DNA of 64,000 nt, from the NCBI GenBank assembly GCA_016124445.1, contig WGNR01000012.1:434001-498000 (forward strand), in the 5' to 3' direction. A model generated the notes under the pieces. It had not been told where the DNA came from, did not search any database, and worked only from the letters and a program-made list of their open reading frames with translations. The stretch is from a bacterium. GTDB taxonomy: Bacteria > Planctomycetota > Planctomycetia > Pirellulales > Pirellulaceae. The position numbers and the translations under genes were made by a program. Below, piece after piece: positions 1-9,300 of the stretch (positions are counted from its first letter, which is position 1; each line of letters opens with the position of its first letter).

Positions 1-3000
1 GGCTTGCCACCTTGCTTGCCCTTGCCGCCAGGCCCGGCAGATTGGGGCTTGTGGCCGGACTTGTTTCTGGGTCGTTGGGGGCGTTCCGCTTTTGGAGGTC
101 GCCCGCCACTTTTGCGTTCCGGCCGACTCTCTTTTTCTGTCTGGGTCGCCGGGTCGATCGCGGTCAACGAAACGCGGCGGCGTTCTCGATCGATTTCAAT
201 CACCCAAACTCGCATTACGTCGCCAACGCTGACCACTTCGTGCGGATCGCCAACGTAGCGGTCGGCGAGACGGCTGATGTGGACCATGCCGCTGTCATGC
301 AGACCAATGTCGACGAACGCCCCAAAATCAACCACGTTGAGCACGGTACCCATCATCTCCATCCCGGGCTCCAGGTCTTCCAGCTTCAGCACACCGCGGC
401 GGAAAAGGGGAGGCGGGAAATCGGCTCGAGGATCTCGGCCAGGTCGAGACAACGCACCCAGAATGTCACGTGCCAGGTGAACACCTATGTTCAGGTCGCC
501 AGCGAGTTCCTCAACGTTGGCAGCCGCAATCTTGGTCAGCATTTCTTTGTGCTTCTCGTCCGGCGCGCCGATCTCAACTGGAGCCGCTTGCGGCGGAGGA
601 ACCTCAACCGATTCGCTCTGGGCTTCTGGCTCTGCGGCGGAAGGTTCCGCAGCCTCAGGCGTCGCAGATTCTTGGGATGCATCGGATGACACTTCCTGGC
701 TCGCAGTCTCAGCAGAAGGCGTTGCACCTTCCGTGGCGACCGCAGACGAGGAAGCAGAAGCAGTCGCGGCGGTCGCAGCGACGGTTTGAGCCTCGGCTAC
801 GGCAGTTGCACCCCCGGTTGCTGCCGCCGCGTCTTCCTCCTCAGTTGCTTCCTCCTCAGTTGCTTCAGCCTCAGTTGCCGCCTCTTTCAAGACGAACGGC
901 TTCGGCTTTTCGATCACTGGCGGAGGGGACGGTACGTTGGAAAGAACTTCCGTTAACGAACAGCCAAGCTTCTCGAGCAGGCTGGTGGCGACTTCATAGC
1001 TTTCCGGGTGGATCCAGGTCGCATCCAACGGGTTTTCAGCAGGGACCACCTTCAAGAACCCGGCCGCCTGCACAAAGGTTGCTTCGCCGATGCCAGCGAC
1101 TTCGCGAATCTCTTCCCGCGAACGAAAGGGCCCTTTGGCCTGGCGATGTTCGTAGATGCGCCGCGCGGTCAATTGATTCAAACCGGAGACATAACTGAGC
1201 AGGGCCGGGCTGGCCGTGTTCACGTCGACGCCTACGTAGTTCACGCAAGACTCAACGACATCGTCCAGCGAATCACGCAGATGCTTCGCTTTGACATCGT
1301 GCTGATACAGCCCGACGCCAATGTTGGACGGGTTGATCTTTACCAGTTCCGACAGCGGATCCAAGAGGCGGCGACCGATGCTAATGGTCCCACGAATCGT
1401 GGCATCGAATTTGGGAAACTCTTCACGTCCCAGTTCGCTGGTCGAATAGACACTCGCGCCCGCTTCGTTGACGATCAGGTAACAAAGATCGCGATCCTTC
1501 AGTTCATCGGCGATCGCGCTGGCAACGATTTGTTCGGTTTCTCGGCAGGCCGTTCCATTGCCGATCGCCACGATCTGAATGTCGAACTGCTTGATCATTT
1601 CGACGATTCGCGATCGGCTCTTTTCGACACGATCTTGCGGGCCGATCAGATGAATCACGCCGGTACCCAGCACATTGCCAAACGGGTCGATCGCCACCAG
1701 TTTGCAACCACTGCGAAACCCGGGATCAATTGCCAGGACGCGTTTGCCGCGGACCGGAGGCTGCAGCAACAGTTTCCGCAAATTACAGGCAAACACTTCG
1801 ATGGCGTGCGTTTCCGCCTTTTCGGTCAACTCTCGGCGAATTTCTCGTTCGATACTGGGGATGATCAACCGATTGAGGCTGTCTTTAAGGGCCTGCTTCA
1901 GGAAATCAATGTGCGAATGGTTTTCCGGAATAACCGCTTCTTCGGCCGTCTTGACGATCTTGTCATAGTCGACCTCGACACGGACTTTCAAAAACCGGGT
2001 GCGATCTCCGCGATTGATCGCCAGAACGCGGTGCGGCGGGATCTTAGCAACCGGTTCGTGGTAGTCATAGTAGTCGCGGAACGCTTTGTCTTTCTTGGCC
2101 CGTTCTTTTTCCTTTTGCCGCTTTCGTTTTTCGCGACGGATCTCTTGGATCGTTGGCTTCTTTTTGCTGTCGGACTTTCCGCCTGCTTTTTGCGGCTTCG
2201 CGTTGGTCTCGGCGGCAGGCTGCTCAGCCGTAGCAGCTGGTTGGTCGGCGACGGCTGAACTCGATTCGTCTGGGGTCGCTTCCGCAGAAGTCGGTTCGGC
2301 TTCACTGGAAGCCGCATCGCTGGAATCGGCGCCATCCTCCGTGGACGATTCATTTGCGGCTGCTTCGTCTTCGCTGGAGTCGAAGTCACTGTGATCGCCT
2401 TCGTCATCCTTGTCGGATTGTCCGCTGTTTTCGATGCGGGTGCTGGTCAACTGTCCTGTTTTCCAGAACAGCTTTCGCAGTCGCCCGCGAAGTATCGCAT
2501 TTTCCGAAAACACTTCGGCAACAATACAGCCAACACCTTGCAGTACGGCATCGACATCAGGGAGCGACTTCTCGGCATCGATGAACGCTTCAGCACGCGT
2601 TCTGAGTTCTTTGGCTTGCGCGTCGTCAGCAAGAACTTCCAGGGCCAACGGTTCCAAGCCACGTTCGCGAGCCTGGGTTGCCAGCGTTTGCTTCTTTGGC
2701 TTGAACGGCAGATAGAGGTCTTCCAGAAGTTTCTGCGTCTGGGCTCTTTTGATTTGTTCGGCGAGCTCTTCAGTCAGCTTTTCCTGCGACTGGATCGACT
2801 TGAGAATGGTCCGCTTGCGTTCGTTCAGTTGCCGCAGCTTGGTGTTGCTGCTTTGAATGGCGCGGATCTGCTCTTCATCCAATCCGCCTGTCTCGTCCTT
2901 TCGATAGCGCGTGATGAACGGCACTGTATTGCCGTCGTCAAGCAACTCGACAGTTCGTTGGACTTTGTCGTGTGGAATACCAACTTCACGGGCAACGATT

Positions 3001-3029
3001 TGTAGGTCCGTGACGATCGTCGTATCCAT
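1..3029 (-). CDS. tex: Transcription accessory protein Tex, C-terminal tail runs off the window
   Basis: Reading the minus strand from the ATG at 3029, one frame stays open to base 1, so at least 1009 residues are encoded and the C-terminus is missing. Seen in order: the Tex N-terminal helical domain (about 1-198), a long acidic then basic insert (about 198-311), the rest of that domain, a YqgF/RNase H-like domain (about 425-545, motif AIDPGFRSG), HhH repeats (about 600-660), an Ala/Glu-rich linker (about 695-820), an S1 RNA-binding domain (about 881-955, motif VDFGAFVDIG) and a basic Gly/Lys-rich tail. Known Tex proteins are about 770-800 residues, so this one is enlarged by two low-complexity inserts and a tail. 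Tex binds RNA and takes part in transcription. I see no clear Shine-Dalgarno before the ATG; the start was chosen because the family N-terminus begins there. Identity is firm. Confidence 0.95.
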   Translation of the reverse strand, partial: MDTTIVTDLQIVAREVGIPHDKVQRTVELLDDGNTVPFITRYRKDETGGLDEEQIRAIQSSNTKLRQLNERKRTILKSIQSQEKLTEELAEQIKRAQTQKLLEDLYLPFKPKKQTLATQARERGLEPLALEVLADDAQAKELRTRAEAFIDAEKSLPDVDAVLQGVGCIVAEVFSENAILRGRLRKLFWKTGQLTSTRIENSGQSDKDDEGDHSDFDSSEDEAAANESSTEDGADSSDAASSEAEPTSAEATPDESSSAVADQPAATAEQPAAETNAKPQKAGGKSDSKKKPTIQEIRREKRKRQKEKERAKKDKAFRDYYDYHEPVAKIPPHRVLAINRGDRTRFLKVRVEVDYDKIVKTAEEAVIPENHSHIDFLKQALKDSLNRLIIPSIEREIRRELTEKAETHAIEVFACNLRKLLLQPPVRGKRVLAIDPGFRSGCKLVAIDPFGNVLGTGVIHLIGPQDRVEKSRSRIVEMIKQFDIQIVAIGNGTACRETEQIVASAIADELKDRDLCYLIVNEAGASVYSTSELGREEFPKFDATIRGTISIGRRLLDPLSELVKINPSNIGVGLYQHDVKAKHLRDSLDDVVESCVNYVGVDVNTASPALLSYVSGLNQLTARRIYEHRQAKGPFRSREEIREVAGIGEATFVQAAGFLKVVPAENPLDATWIHPESYEVATSLLEKLGCSLTEVLSNVPSPPPVIEKPKPFVLKEAATEAEATEEEATEEEDAAAATGGATAVAEAQTVAATAATASASSSAVATEGATPSAETASQEVSSDASQESATPEAAEPSAAEPEAQSESVEVPPPQAAPVEIGAPDEKHKEMLTKIAAANVEELAGDLNIGVHLARDILGALSRPGRDPRADFPPPLFRRGVLKLEDLEPGMEMMGTVLNVVDFGAFVDIGLHDSGMVHISRLADRYVGDPHEVVSVGDVMRVWVIEIDRERRRVSLTAIDPATQTEKESRPERKSGGRPPKAERPQRPRNKSGHKPQSAGPGGKGKQGGK
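840..884. repeat. 15-bp tandem repeat x3 inside tex
   Basis: Three direct 15-bp units, at 840-854, 855-869 and 870-884, each begin CTCAGTTGC and diverge slightly after that. On the coding (minus) strand they give a five-residue Glu/Ala/Thr repeat in the linker before the S1 domain. The pattern fits expansion by replication slippage within a low-complexity linker. Confidence 0.8.
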
Positions 3030-3323
3030 TGGGATGCCTAGGGAGGGAAGCTGTTGCTAATTTGCGTGCGTAGAAATGACGTAAACGCAAATGCTGGTTA
3101 ACCAAAGCGATATCGAGAATGGAAGATACCAGCACGGCAACATAGGCGCAGCGGGGTCGGTTGTCAAGGATTAGCGGTGGGATTTGACCCCATATTTAAC
3201 CGATGCTTTGCATCTTCTGCCAGAGGGAAGTGGCGATTGAAAGAGAAGAGCATAAATCAGAGAACTGAGAGCGATTACGCAAAGTGCCGTGATCGATCCG
3301 TTCGCAGCCTGCCGGGGCAGCGC

Positions 3324-3357
3324 AAAAAAGTACCGTCTCCCGTATTCCAGGAGACGG
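3324..3357 (-). terminator. Rho-independent terminator of the small lipoprotein gene
   Basis: An 8-bp perfect stem (3333-3340 with 3350-3357, CCGTCTCC/GGAGACGG) has a 9-nt loop. Read on the minus strand it is followed by a run of six T (3329-3324). It lies 36 nt past the stop of the 73-residue lipoprotein gene. The rest of 3030-3393 holds the upstream region of tex and no further gene that I can support. Confidence 0.8.
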
Positions 3358-3393
3358 CACTCGCGTCTTCGTGTTCCAGGCAGCGAATCGCGT

Positions 3394-3615
3394 TTAGTAT
3401 CCGATGTCCATCGGAGCCGCGTCGAAGTAGTCGCGCGGGCCGCGGGTCGTGTAGTAAGGGTAGGTGACCTGAGCGGAACCTTGGGCCGCTGGTGCCGGCG
3501 GAGGCGGTGCACTCACGCTCGTCGGGTTGTTGCAGGGACTAGCTCCGATGTGATAACGGCAGCCGCTACCCGCTAGAAGGCATACAGCTACCAGAATGAA
3601 GAACAGGCGGTTCAT
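3394..3615 (-). CDS. Small lipoprotein of unknown function
   Basis: This encodes 73 residues: a hydrophobic N-terminal signal (1-18) and a lipobox-like LAGSGC with Cys19, then a short Pro/Ala-rich stretch and a Tyr-rich C-terminus. The open frame extends further upstream, to 3786, but the ATG at 3615 is preserved with a good Shine-Dalgarno (GAGGAAAAG) about 6 nt upstream and places the signal peptide at the N-terminus, so I use it. The protein is expected to be lipid-anchored in the membrane. It is transcribed alone and followed by a terminator. The lipobox has Gly at -3 instead of the usual Leu/Val, so lipidation is likely but not certain. No family is recognised; short lipoproteins of this kind are common in planctomycetes. 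Confidence 0.75.
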   Translation of the reverse strand: MNRLFFILVAVCLLAGSGCRYHIGASPCNNPTSVSAPPPPAPAAQGSAQVTYPYYTTRGPRDYFDAAPMDIGY

Positions 3616-3873
3616 TTGGTCTTTTCCTCGCGCGGAAACGGGCACGGCGTCGGGTCGTTTGGGGTCGTTGGTTCCAGCGGCCGGCGGGTCATTTAGCCGC
3701 TTGCCAGGAACGTGCCACTCGCCAAGTGTCTTCTGAAAGCGAGTCCAGTAGGTTTGATCGGCGTCAGATCCCGGAAAATTGAACAATTCGGGTCAATCCC
3801 TACATGCCGAGCCCTTTTTCCGACTCCAGAGAGGAATCGAGAAGAGATTTGCCTGCTAGGTGCTAGCAAAGCC

Positions 3874-4773
3874 CTATCGGACTTGCGGCTGAAGCCATAG
3901 CTCGGCTTGGGTGGGCGTAAGATTCGCCAAGATCCGCGTTTCCAACCGTTCTAGCAGGAGAACCAGCTTTTCCCGGAAAACGTCCTGCTGGTGCTTCATC
4001 TGTGCCCACAATCGCTCCATCTCGGCTTTGGCTTCCAGAGCAATCATGCGGATCGAAAGCAGTTGCTCAGGCGAGAGGTTCATCTGATTGACCAGGGCAT
4101 GATCCTGCTCGAAAACCAGAATGTTCTGAACTCGATTCAGTGCCGGTCGTTTCCTAGATATCGCGATCAGTTTTTCCATTTGCGGCGTGTTGGGGACAAC
4201 GTACCCGTTTTTCGACGCAAATGCGATTTCTTTCCTCCAGGTCCGGTCACCAGACGTTCCGACACCAACATCCTGCAAAATGTCTTGCCAGGCAATCTCA
4301 ACATTCGGCACGATCCCAGCCAACTGACCAGAGAACGTCTGTGCGGTGCAATACAGCGATACGAGCATGGCCAGGACGATCACCGCGACCAATCTCAGGT
4401 TGCGGCCCATCGAATTGCGTTCTTCTTCATAAAGCTCGCGAACGACGCGTGTCCCCAGGCGCAAGCTGATCCGCGACCGGGTCGCGGAAGCGGCATCATC
4501 CTCGCGGGGAACGATGCTGATGATTTGTACTTCGTAGGTGCTATGCCCAACCAGGTTTAAGCGAGCAATTTCGCCAAACAGGGGGCATTCTGACTCACAC
4601 GTGAATCCCTTTTCGCCTAGTTTTCGGCGGGGGACTTCGACCGCGAGCGCAAACCCGGACATCGATTCGTCCAGGAGTTCTGCCCTGTAAGTATCCTTCC
4701 CAACTCGGAGGTGTGCTTTTACCCGAGCAGGCGTTACAGGGAAGCGCATCGAATTTCTACGTTCGAGCTTCAT
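3874..4773 (-). CDS. Membrane protein with PilZ-like N-terminal domain
   Basis: This encodes 299 residues. The N-terminal 115 residues look PilZ-like: RRNSMRFPV at the start (the basic RRxxR-type segment), then a DESMSGFAL stretch resembling the D/NxSxxG motif. PilZ domains bind cyclic di-GMP, so this could be a c-di-GMP-responsive protein; that is inference. A single hydrophobic segment at about 127-145 (VAVIVLAMLVSLYC) should span the membrane. After it comes a helical region rich in Gln, Glu and Leu (about 215-299), with a LSPEQLLSIRMIALEAKAE stretch reminiscent of Spy/CpxP-type periplasmic helices. It stands alone between the lipoprotein and the divergent phosphoesterase. The start at 4773 keeps the PilZ-like start intact; I see only a weak ribosome site. 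Confidence 0.7.
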   Translation of the reverse strand: MKLERRNSMRFPVTPARVKAHLRVGKDTYRAELLDESMSGFALAVEVPRRKLGEKGFTCESECPLFGEIARLNLVGHSTYEVQIISIVPREDDAASATRSRISLRLGTRVVRELYEEERNSMGRNLRLVAVIVLAMLVSLYCTAQTFSGQLAGIVPNVEIAWQDILQDVGVGTSGDRTWRKEIAFASKNGYVVPNTPQMEKLIAISRKRPALNRVQNILVFEQDHALVNQMNLSPEQLLSIRMIALEAKAEMERLWAQMKHQQDVFREKLVLLLERLETRILANLTPTQAELWLQPQVR

Positions 4774-4980
4774 CGGTCTTCAAAGTGCAAGAGAAACGGA
4801 GAAGAGTTCATCGCAAGTATAGATTTCATTTCCACCGGTTGGCGGCGACAATTTCTTAGGATTCAAGGAGAAACTGCCTTACTTCCCCCCATCCGGCCCG
4901 AAAAGCTGGGTGCGACCCGCATAACCGGATCCTGTTAAATCCGGTTTGCCTCACGGGGGCCGACTGGCAACAATAGAGCG

Positions 4981-5913
4981 GTGTCAGTCTCAATTCGTCC
5001 TTTGCTGCCGAACAAAAAGCTTATGAGCGTTGCCCCCAGCATGGCCGAGAAAACGGCCGCTTGCTACCGAGAAGCCGGACGAGTCCTCAGAGAGTCTTCT
5101 CTTCGACGGGGTAATGTGGTCTATCTCGACCGCTCCACCGCCGACGAAGTCATGGTTACGGCCGATTTGCACGGCAATCGGACCAATTTCCGGCGGATTC
5201 TCGAGATCGCTGACCTGAGCAATCACCCGCGTCGCCATCTCGTCTTCCAGGAAGTCTGCCACGGCGGTCCAACCTATCCCAAGGCCGGCGGGTGCATGTC
5301 GCACCTGATGTTGGAAGATATCGCACAACTGGTTATCCAGTACCCGACACAGATCCACTTTCTGATTTCCAATCACGAGCTCGCGGAACTGACCGATTTC
5401 CCGATCATGAAAGCGGGAAAAATGCTCAACCTGATGTTCCGCTGCGGAATGGGGCAAATGTACGGCGATTCCGTCCCGTCGGTCCGTGCGGCTCAGATCG
5501 AGTTTCTCGGCAGCCTGCCGATTGCGCTGCGAATTGGCGATCGAATCTTGGTCAGTCACAGCCTCCCCAAACAGTCCGATGAAGAGCCGTTCGATGCAAC
5601 GATTTTCGACCGCGACATTACCTCGAACGATCGTGCCTGCGGCGGCATGCTGCATCGGCTGGTCTGGGGAAGAGATTTCCGCCAAGAGAACGTCGATCAC
5701 CTCGCCGAGCAACTGGGCGTCGACCTGTTCATCACCGGTCATGAGCCATGTCAGCACGGATTTGCGTCCCCCAATTCGCGCCAAATTGTGCTCGACTGTT
5801 GTAGCCGCCTGGGGAAATACCTCATGATTCCGATGTCGGACGATCTGACCCAGGCCGATCTTCTCAATCGGATTCATTCGCTCCATGCGTCCCAGCTAGA
5901 AACGATTTCCTGA
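4981..5913 (+). CDS. Metallophosphoesterase (calcineurin-like) with an atypical metal site
   Basis: This encodes 310 residues from a GTG; an in-frame ATG at 5023 is an alternative start and neither has a clear ribosome site. The calcineurin-like fold is recognised by DLHGN (62-66, metal-binding Asp and His), SNHELAE (Asn131, His132), SHSLPK and a C-terminal ITGHEP. These correspond to motifs I, III, IV and V of the superfamily. The usual motif II, GDxxDR, is not seen: the corresponding strand reads FQEVCHGG (89-96). Proteins of this superfamily hydrolyse phosphoesters with two metal ions; the substrate is unknown. The next gene begins one base after the stop codon, so the two are co-transcribed. 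It could be a Ser/Thr-phosphatase-like enzyme or a nucleotide hydrolase. Confidence 0.8.
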   Translation: MSVSIRPLLPNKKLMSVAPSMAEKTAACYREAGRVLRESSLRRGNVVYLDRSTADEVMVTADLHGNRTNFRRILEIADLSNHPRRHLVFQEVCHGGPTYPKAGGCMSHLMLEDIAQLVIQYPTQIHFLISNHELAELTDFPIMKAGKMLNLMFRCGMGQMYGDSVPSVRAAQIEFLGSLPIALRIGDRILVSHSLPKQSDEEPFDATIFDRDITSNDRACGGMLHRLVWGRDFRQENVDHLAEQLGVDLFITGHEPCQHGFASPNSRQIVLDCCSRLGKYLMIPMSDDLTQADLLNRIHSLHASQLETIS

Positions 5914-5914
5914 C

Positions 5915-6334
5915 ATGGGTGACGACCCGCTCTTCGAGGAAGATCAAAGCCCAAAGCAGCAGTATACTCCTGTGCCAGTTCCGTCAGGGCCTTGGCGTCC
6001 TCGGTTCGGAATCGCCGGGATGATGCTGGCAACCTTCCTCTTCAGCATGCTGTGCCTGATGGGCCATTACATGTTGAACGTCGAGCCCGCCAATCAACGA
6101 ACCAACTCCCAGAATTCCACCACGGCGACTGCTGCGGCTGGCAATCCAAATTCCACGAGCCCAGCAAACACTTCCACCGCCGCGGACAATCCCAAACGGT
6201 TCAGCTTCATCTTCGTGACGCTGGCCGCCCCGATTCTGGTTCTGACCCTCTTGAGTGTCGGTAAAGAGCTGATGCGGCTGTGGGAAAAAGAGTCCCGCAA
6301 GCAGCGGCGCCGACAGGAAGAATCTTCGAATTAA
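5915..6334 (+). CDS. Two-TM membrane protein of unknown function
   Basis: This encodes 139 residues. A short acidic and Pro-rich N-terminus is followed by TM1 (about 31-54, GIAGMMLATFLFSMLCLMG), a Ser/Thr/Asn/Ala-rich loop of about 40 residues, TM2 (about 95-117) and a basic, Arg/Lys-rich C-terminus. The charge pattern suggests both ends in the cytoplasm with the loop outside. The ATG lies one base after the stop of the metallophosphoesterase, so translation is probably coupled and the two may act together at the membrane. Its TAA stop shares the palindrome TTAA with the stop of the convergent polyketide synthase gene. No family is recognised. Confidence 0.7.
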   Translation: MGDDPLFEEDQSPKQQYTPVPVPSGPWRPRFGIAGMMLATFLFSMLCLMGHYMLNVEPANQRTNSQNSTTATAAAGNPNSTSPANTSTAADNPKRFSFIFVTLAAPILVLTLLSVGKELMRLWEKESRKQRRRQEESSN

Positions 6335-9300
6335 TCAGCCTCTTCGGCCCGCAATCGCTCCAGCTCTTCGGCCGTTGCATCAACCGCATCCCGGATTTGC
6401 TGTTGGCTATGGCAACTGGTGATAAAGAACCGCAACCGAGCCGCCTTCTCTTCAACGGCCGGGTACATGATCGGCTGCACGTTAAAGCCGCGAGCATACA
6501 AGGCCCGCGAAAGCTTCAAGGCCAACATCGAATTGCCGGTAATCACCGGCACCACCGGCGTGTTGTTGCTAAGACCCGTATCGAGACCTTTCTCTTTGGC
6601 CAGCTTCAAAAACAAGCGTGAGTTGTCGATGCACTTGGCGACCACTTCCGGATGCTTCTCAATCCGCTTGAACGAGGCTAGTGCCGCCGCCGCATTCGAT
6701 GGCGGCATGCCGACGCTGAAGACGAAACCTGGCGCGGTGTACTTCAGGTACTCGATCATCGTCTTTTTGCCGGCGATGTAACCACCGCAGCTACCGAGCG
6801 ACTTGCTGAGGGTTGCCATCAGGAAGTCGATTCGCGAGCCCGGTATTCCATAGAACTCGCAAATCCCGCGGCCCGTCTTCCCCATCGTACCGATCGAGTG
6901 GGCCTCGTCGACGAACAGCATCGCCTTGTACTTCTCTTTGATCTCGACCAGCTTGGGCAAATCGCAGTAGTCACCGTCCATGCTGTAGACACCTTCGACC
7001 ACGATCACCGCTCGGCGATACTTACCTCGCATTTCGCTCAGCATTCGCTCACACGCGGCCGTGTCGTTGTGCGGGAACGCTCGGCGTTGAGCTCCCGACA
7101 GAATACATCCTTGCACCAGGCTGTTGTGGGCCAGCTCATCGTGCAGGATCAAATCGCCAGGGTTCATCAGATGGCCGATCGTCGTCTCGTTGGTCGAATG
7201 CCCACCGACGAAACAGACCGACGCTTCTACTCCCAGGAACTCGGCTATTTTGCGTTCGAGTTCCCCATGGACGGTTTTTTCGCCAGAGACCACCCGGCTG
7301 GCCGACACGCTGGTGCCAAACTGATCGATCGCCGCCTTGGCGGCGGCACTCACCTCTGGGTCGCCGCTGCTGCCGACATAGTTGTAGCTGCTGAAGCAGA
7401 TGAACTCGCGACCGCCAATGATCGCCGTGTCGCGCGTCGTCCCTTCGTGGACGTCAAAGTAAGGACTTTCCAATCCCATCCGGGCAAACGCCGCAATACG
7501 ATCCTGCAGCGCGACCACTTCGGGGAATCGATCAGTCTGAAAGTCTGCTTCAGGGATGTCTTCGATTGCCCGAGCCGGCTTTTCCGGTGTCGCGGGCTTC
7601 GCAGCACCTTGATCCTGGGAACTGAAATCTCCTTCCACGCCAACCAATCCAGCCACGGCGGTGGCCAGGTTGGTGACAGTCGTTTCCTGCGAGAACTCCT
7701 CGACCGGAATATCGATCTCCAGCTCCGCTTCAATGGCATTCTTCAGTTCGATGCCCATCAGCGAGTCGAGTCCCATCTCGGCCAATGGCTTGGCGCGATC
7801 CAGCTGCGACGTCGAAATGCCCAGGGTCTTGGCTGCCTGATCGGTGACGTAGTCGGCAATCATCGAGGCCCGCTTTTCCTCGTCGGCCGATTGCAAACGC
7901 TCACGTAGCGATCCGCCTGCAGCCGATGCGGTCGAACGTTCTTGCCGATGAATCTTGGCCAGTTCATCCAGCAAACGCGGATGCTTGTTCCGTCCGAACT
8001 GCTTGAGGAACTTCGCCCACTCGACCGGAAACACGCCAACATTGGCATGCGAAGTCGGCAGCAGTTCTTCCAAGGCCAGCAAGCCTTGCTGCGGAGCGAT
8101 CATGCCCAGGCCAATCCCAGCCAGACGGCGGGCATCGGCACTTTGAGCCATCCCACCGCCGCTCCACGGCCCCCAATTGATGCTCAAGGCCGGCAGGCCT
8201 TCCGCTTTGCGGTGGACGCACAAGCTATCCATGAACGCGTTAGCCGCCGCGTAGTTGGCTTGACCTGGCGAACCGATCATCGCCGCAATCGAGGAGAAGC
8301 AGACGAAGTAGTCCAGCGGTAGCTCGCGAGTCAGTTGATGCAGGCACCATGAACCGTCAACCTTGGCCGACATGACCTTCTCGAACCGCTTCCAAGATTG
8401 CTGCGGCAGCGTGGCGTCGTCGAGCACACCAGCGGCGTGGAAGATACCTGCCAAGGGTGGCAACTCGCCTGCGATCTGTTTGAGCACCGCCGCTATCTGA
8501 TCGACCTGGGCAACGTCCATCGGGAGAACCGAGATCTTCGCCCCTTCGCTTTCCCAAGCCGCGATCCGCTCAGCAGCCGCTGCGGTCGGCTTGCCGCTGC
8601 GGCTGGTCAACACGACGCTTTGCGCCCCTTGTTCGACCAACCAGTGCGCCACTTCCAGGCCAATCGCTCCGGTGCCGCCAGTGATCAAGTAAGTCGCATC
8701 ATCGCGAACGAGCGGGCGCTCGCCTGCAGGTGGCGTCATCTGTAACACGACCTTGCCCAGATGCTTGGCCTGTTGCATGAAGCGGAATGTCTCGACGGCA
8801 TCTTCGATACGGTATGCCTTGAGCGGCAGGGGGGTTAGTTTGTTCGCTTCAAACTGCGGCAACAGTTCGCCCAGCATCTTGGCGATCAGCCCTGGCGACG
8901 TACGTTCTTCGTCTCCCAAATCAAACGGGAAGTACTTCGCCTTGGGTCGTGCTTCGGCAAACTGCTCGTCGGTCCAGATGCCGATCTTGCCAATCTCGAC
9001 GAAGCGGCCTTTCTCGCTCAGGCACTCGATGCTCTTGGGAATGAATTCCTGATTCAAGCTGTTCAGAACAACGTCGACGCCCCCCTCGGTGTCCTTCAGA
9101 ATCTGTTCGCTGAACAGGGTCGTGCGTGAATCGTAGATATGCTCGATCCCCAGCGAACGCAAGAAATCCCATTTGCCTTGGCTAGCCGTGGCGTAGATCT
9201 CGGCGCCGATTGCCTTGGCGATGGCAACCGCGGCCTGGCCAACGCCGCCAGCGGCTGCGTGAATCAGGACCTTCTCTTTCGGACGAAGCTTCGCCAAGCG

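Noticed and set aside
12..2258. Plus-strand ORFs of 225 and 416 residues opposite tex
   Set aside because: They are antisense to a clear Tex reading frame and have no family resemblance; long antisense ORFs are expected in GC-rich codon-biased genes.
4990..5886. 298-residue minus-strand ORF opposite the metallophosphoesterase gene
   Set aside because: It lies entirely antisense to a gene with recognised motifs, and its own sequence has none.
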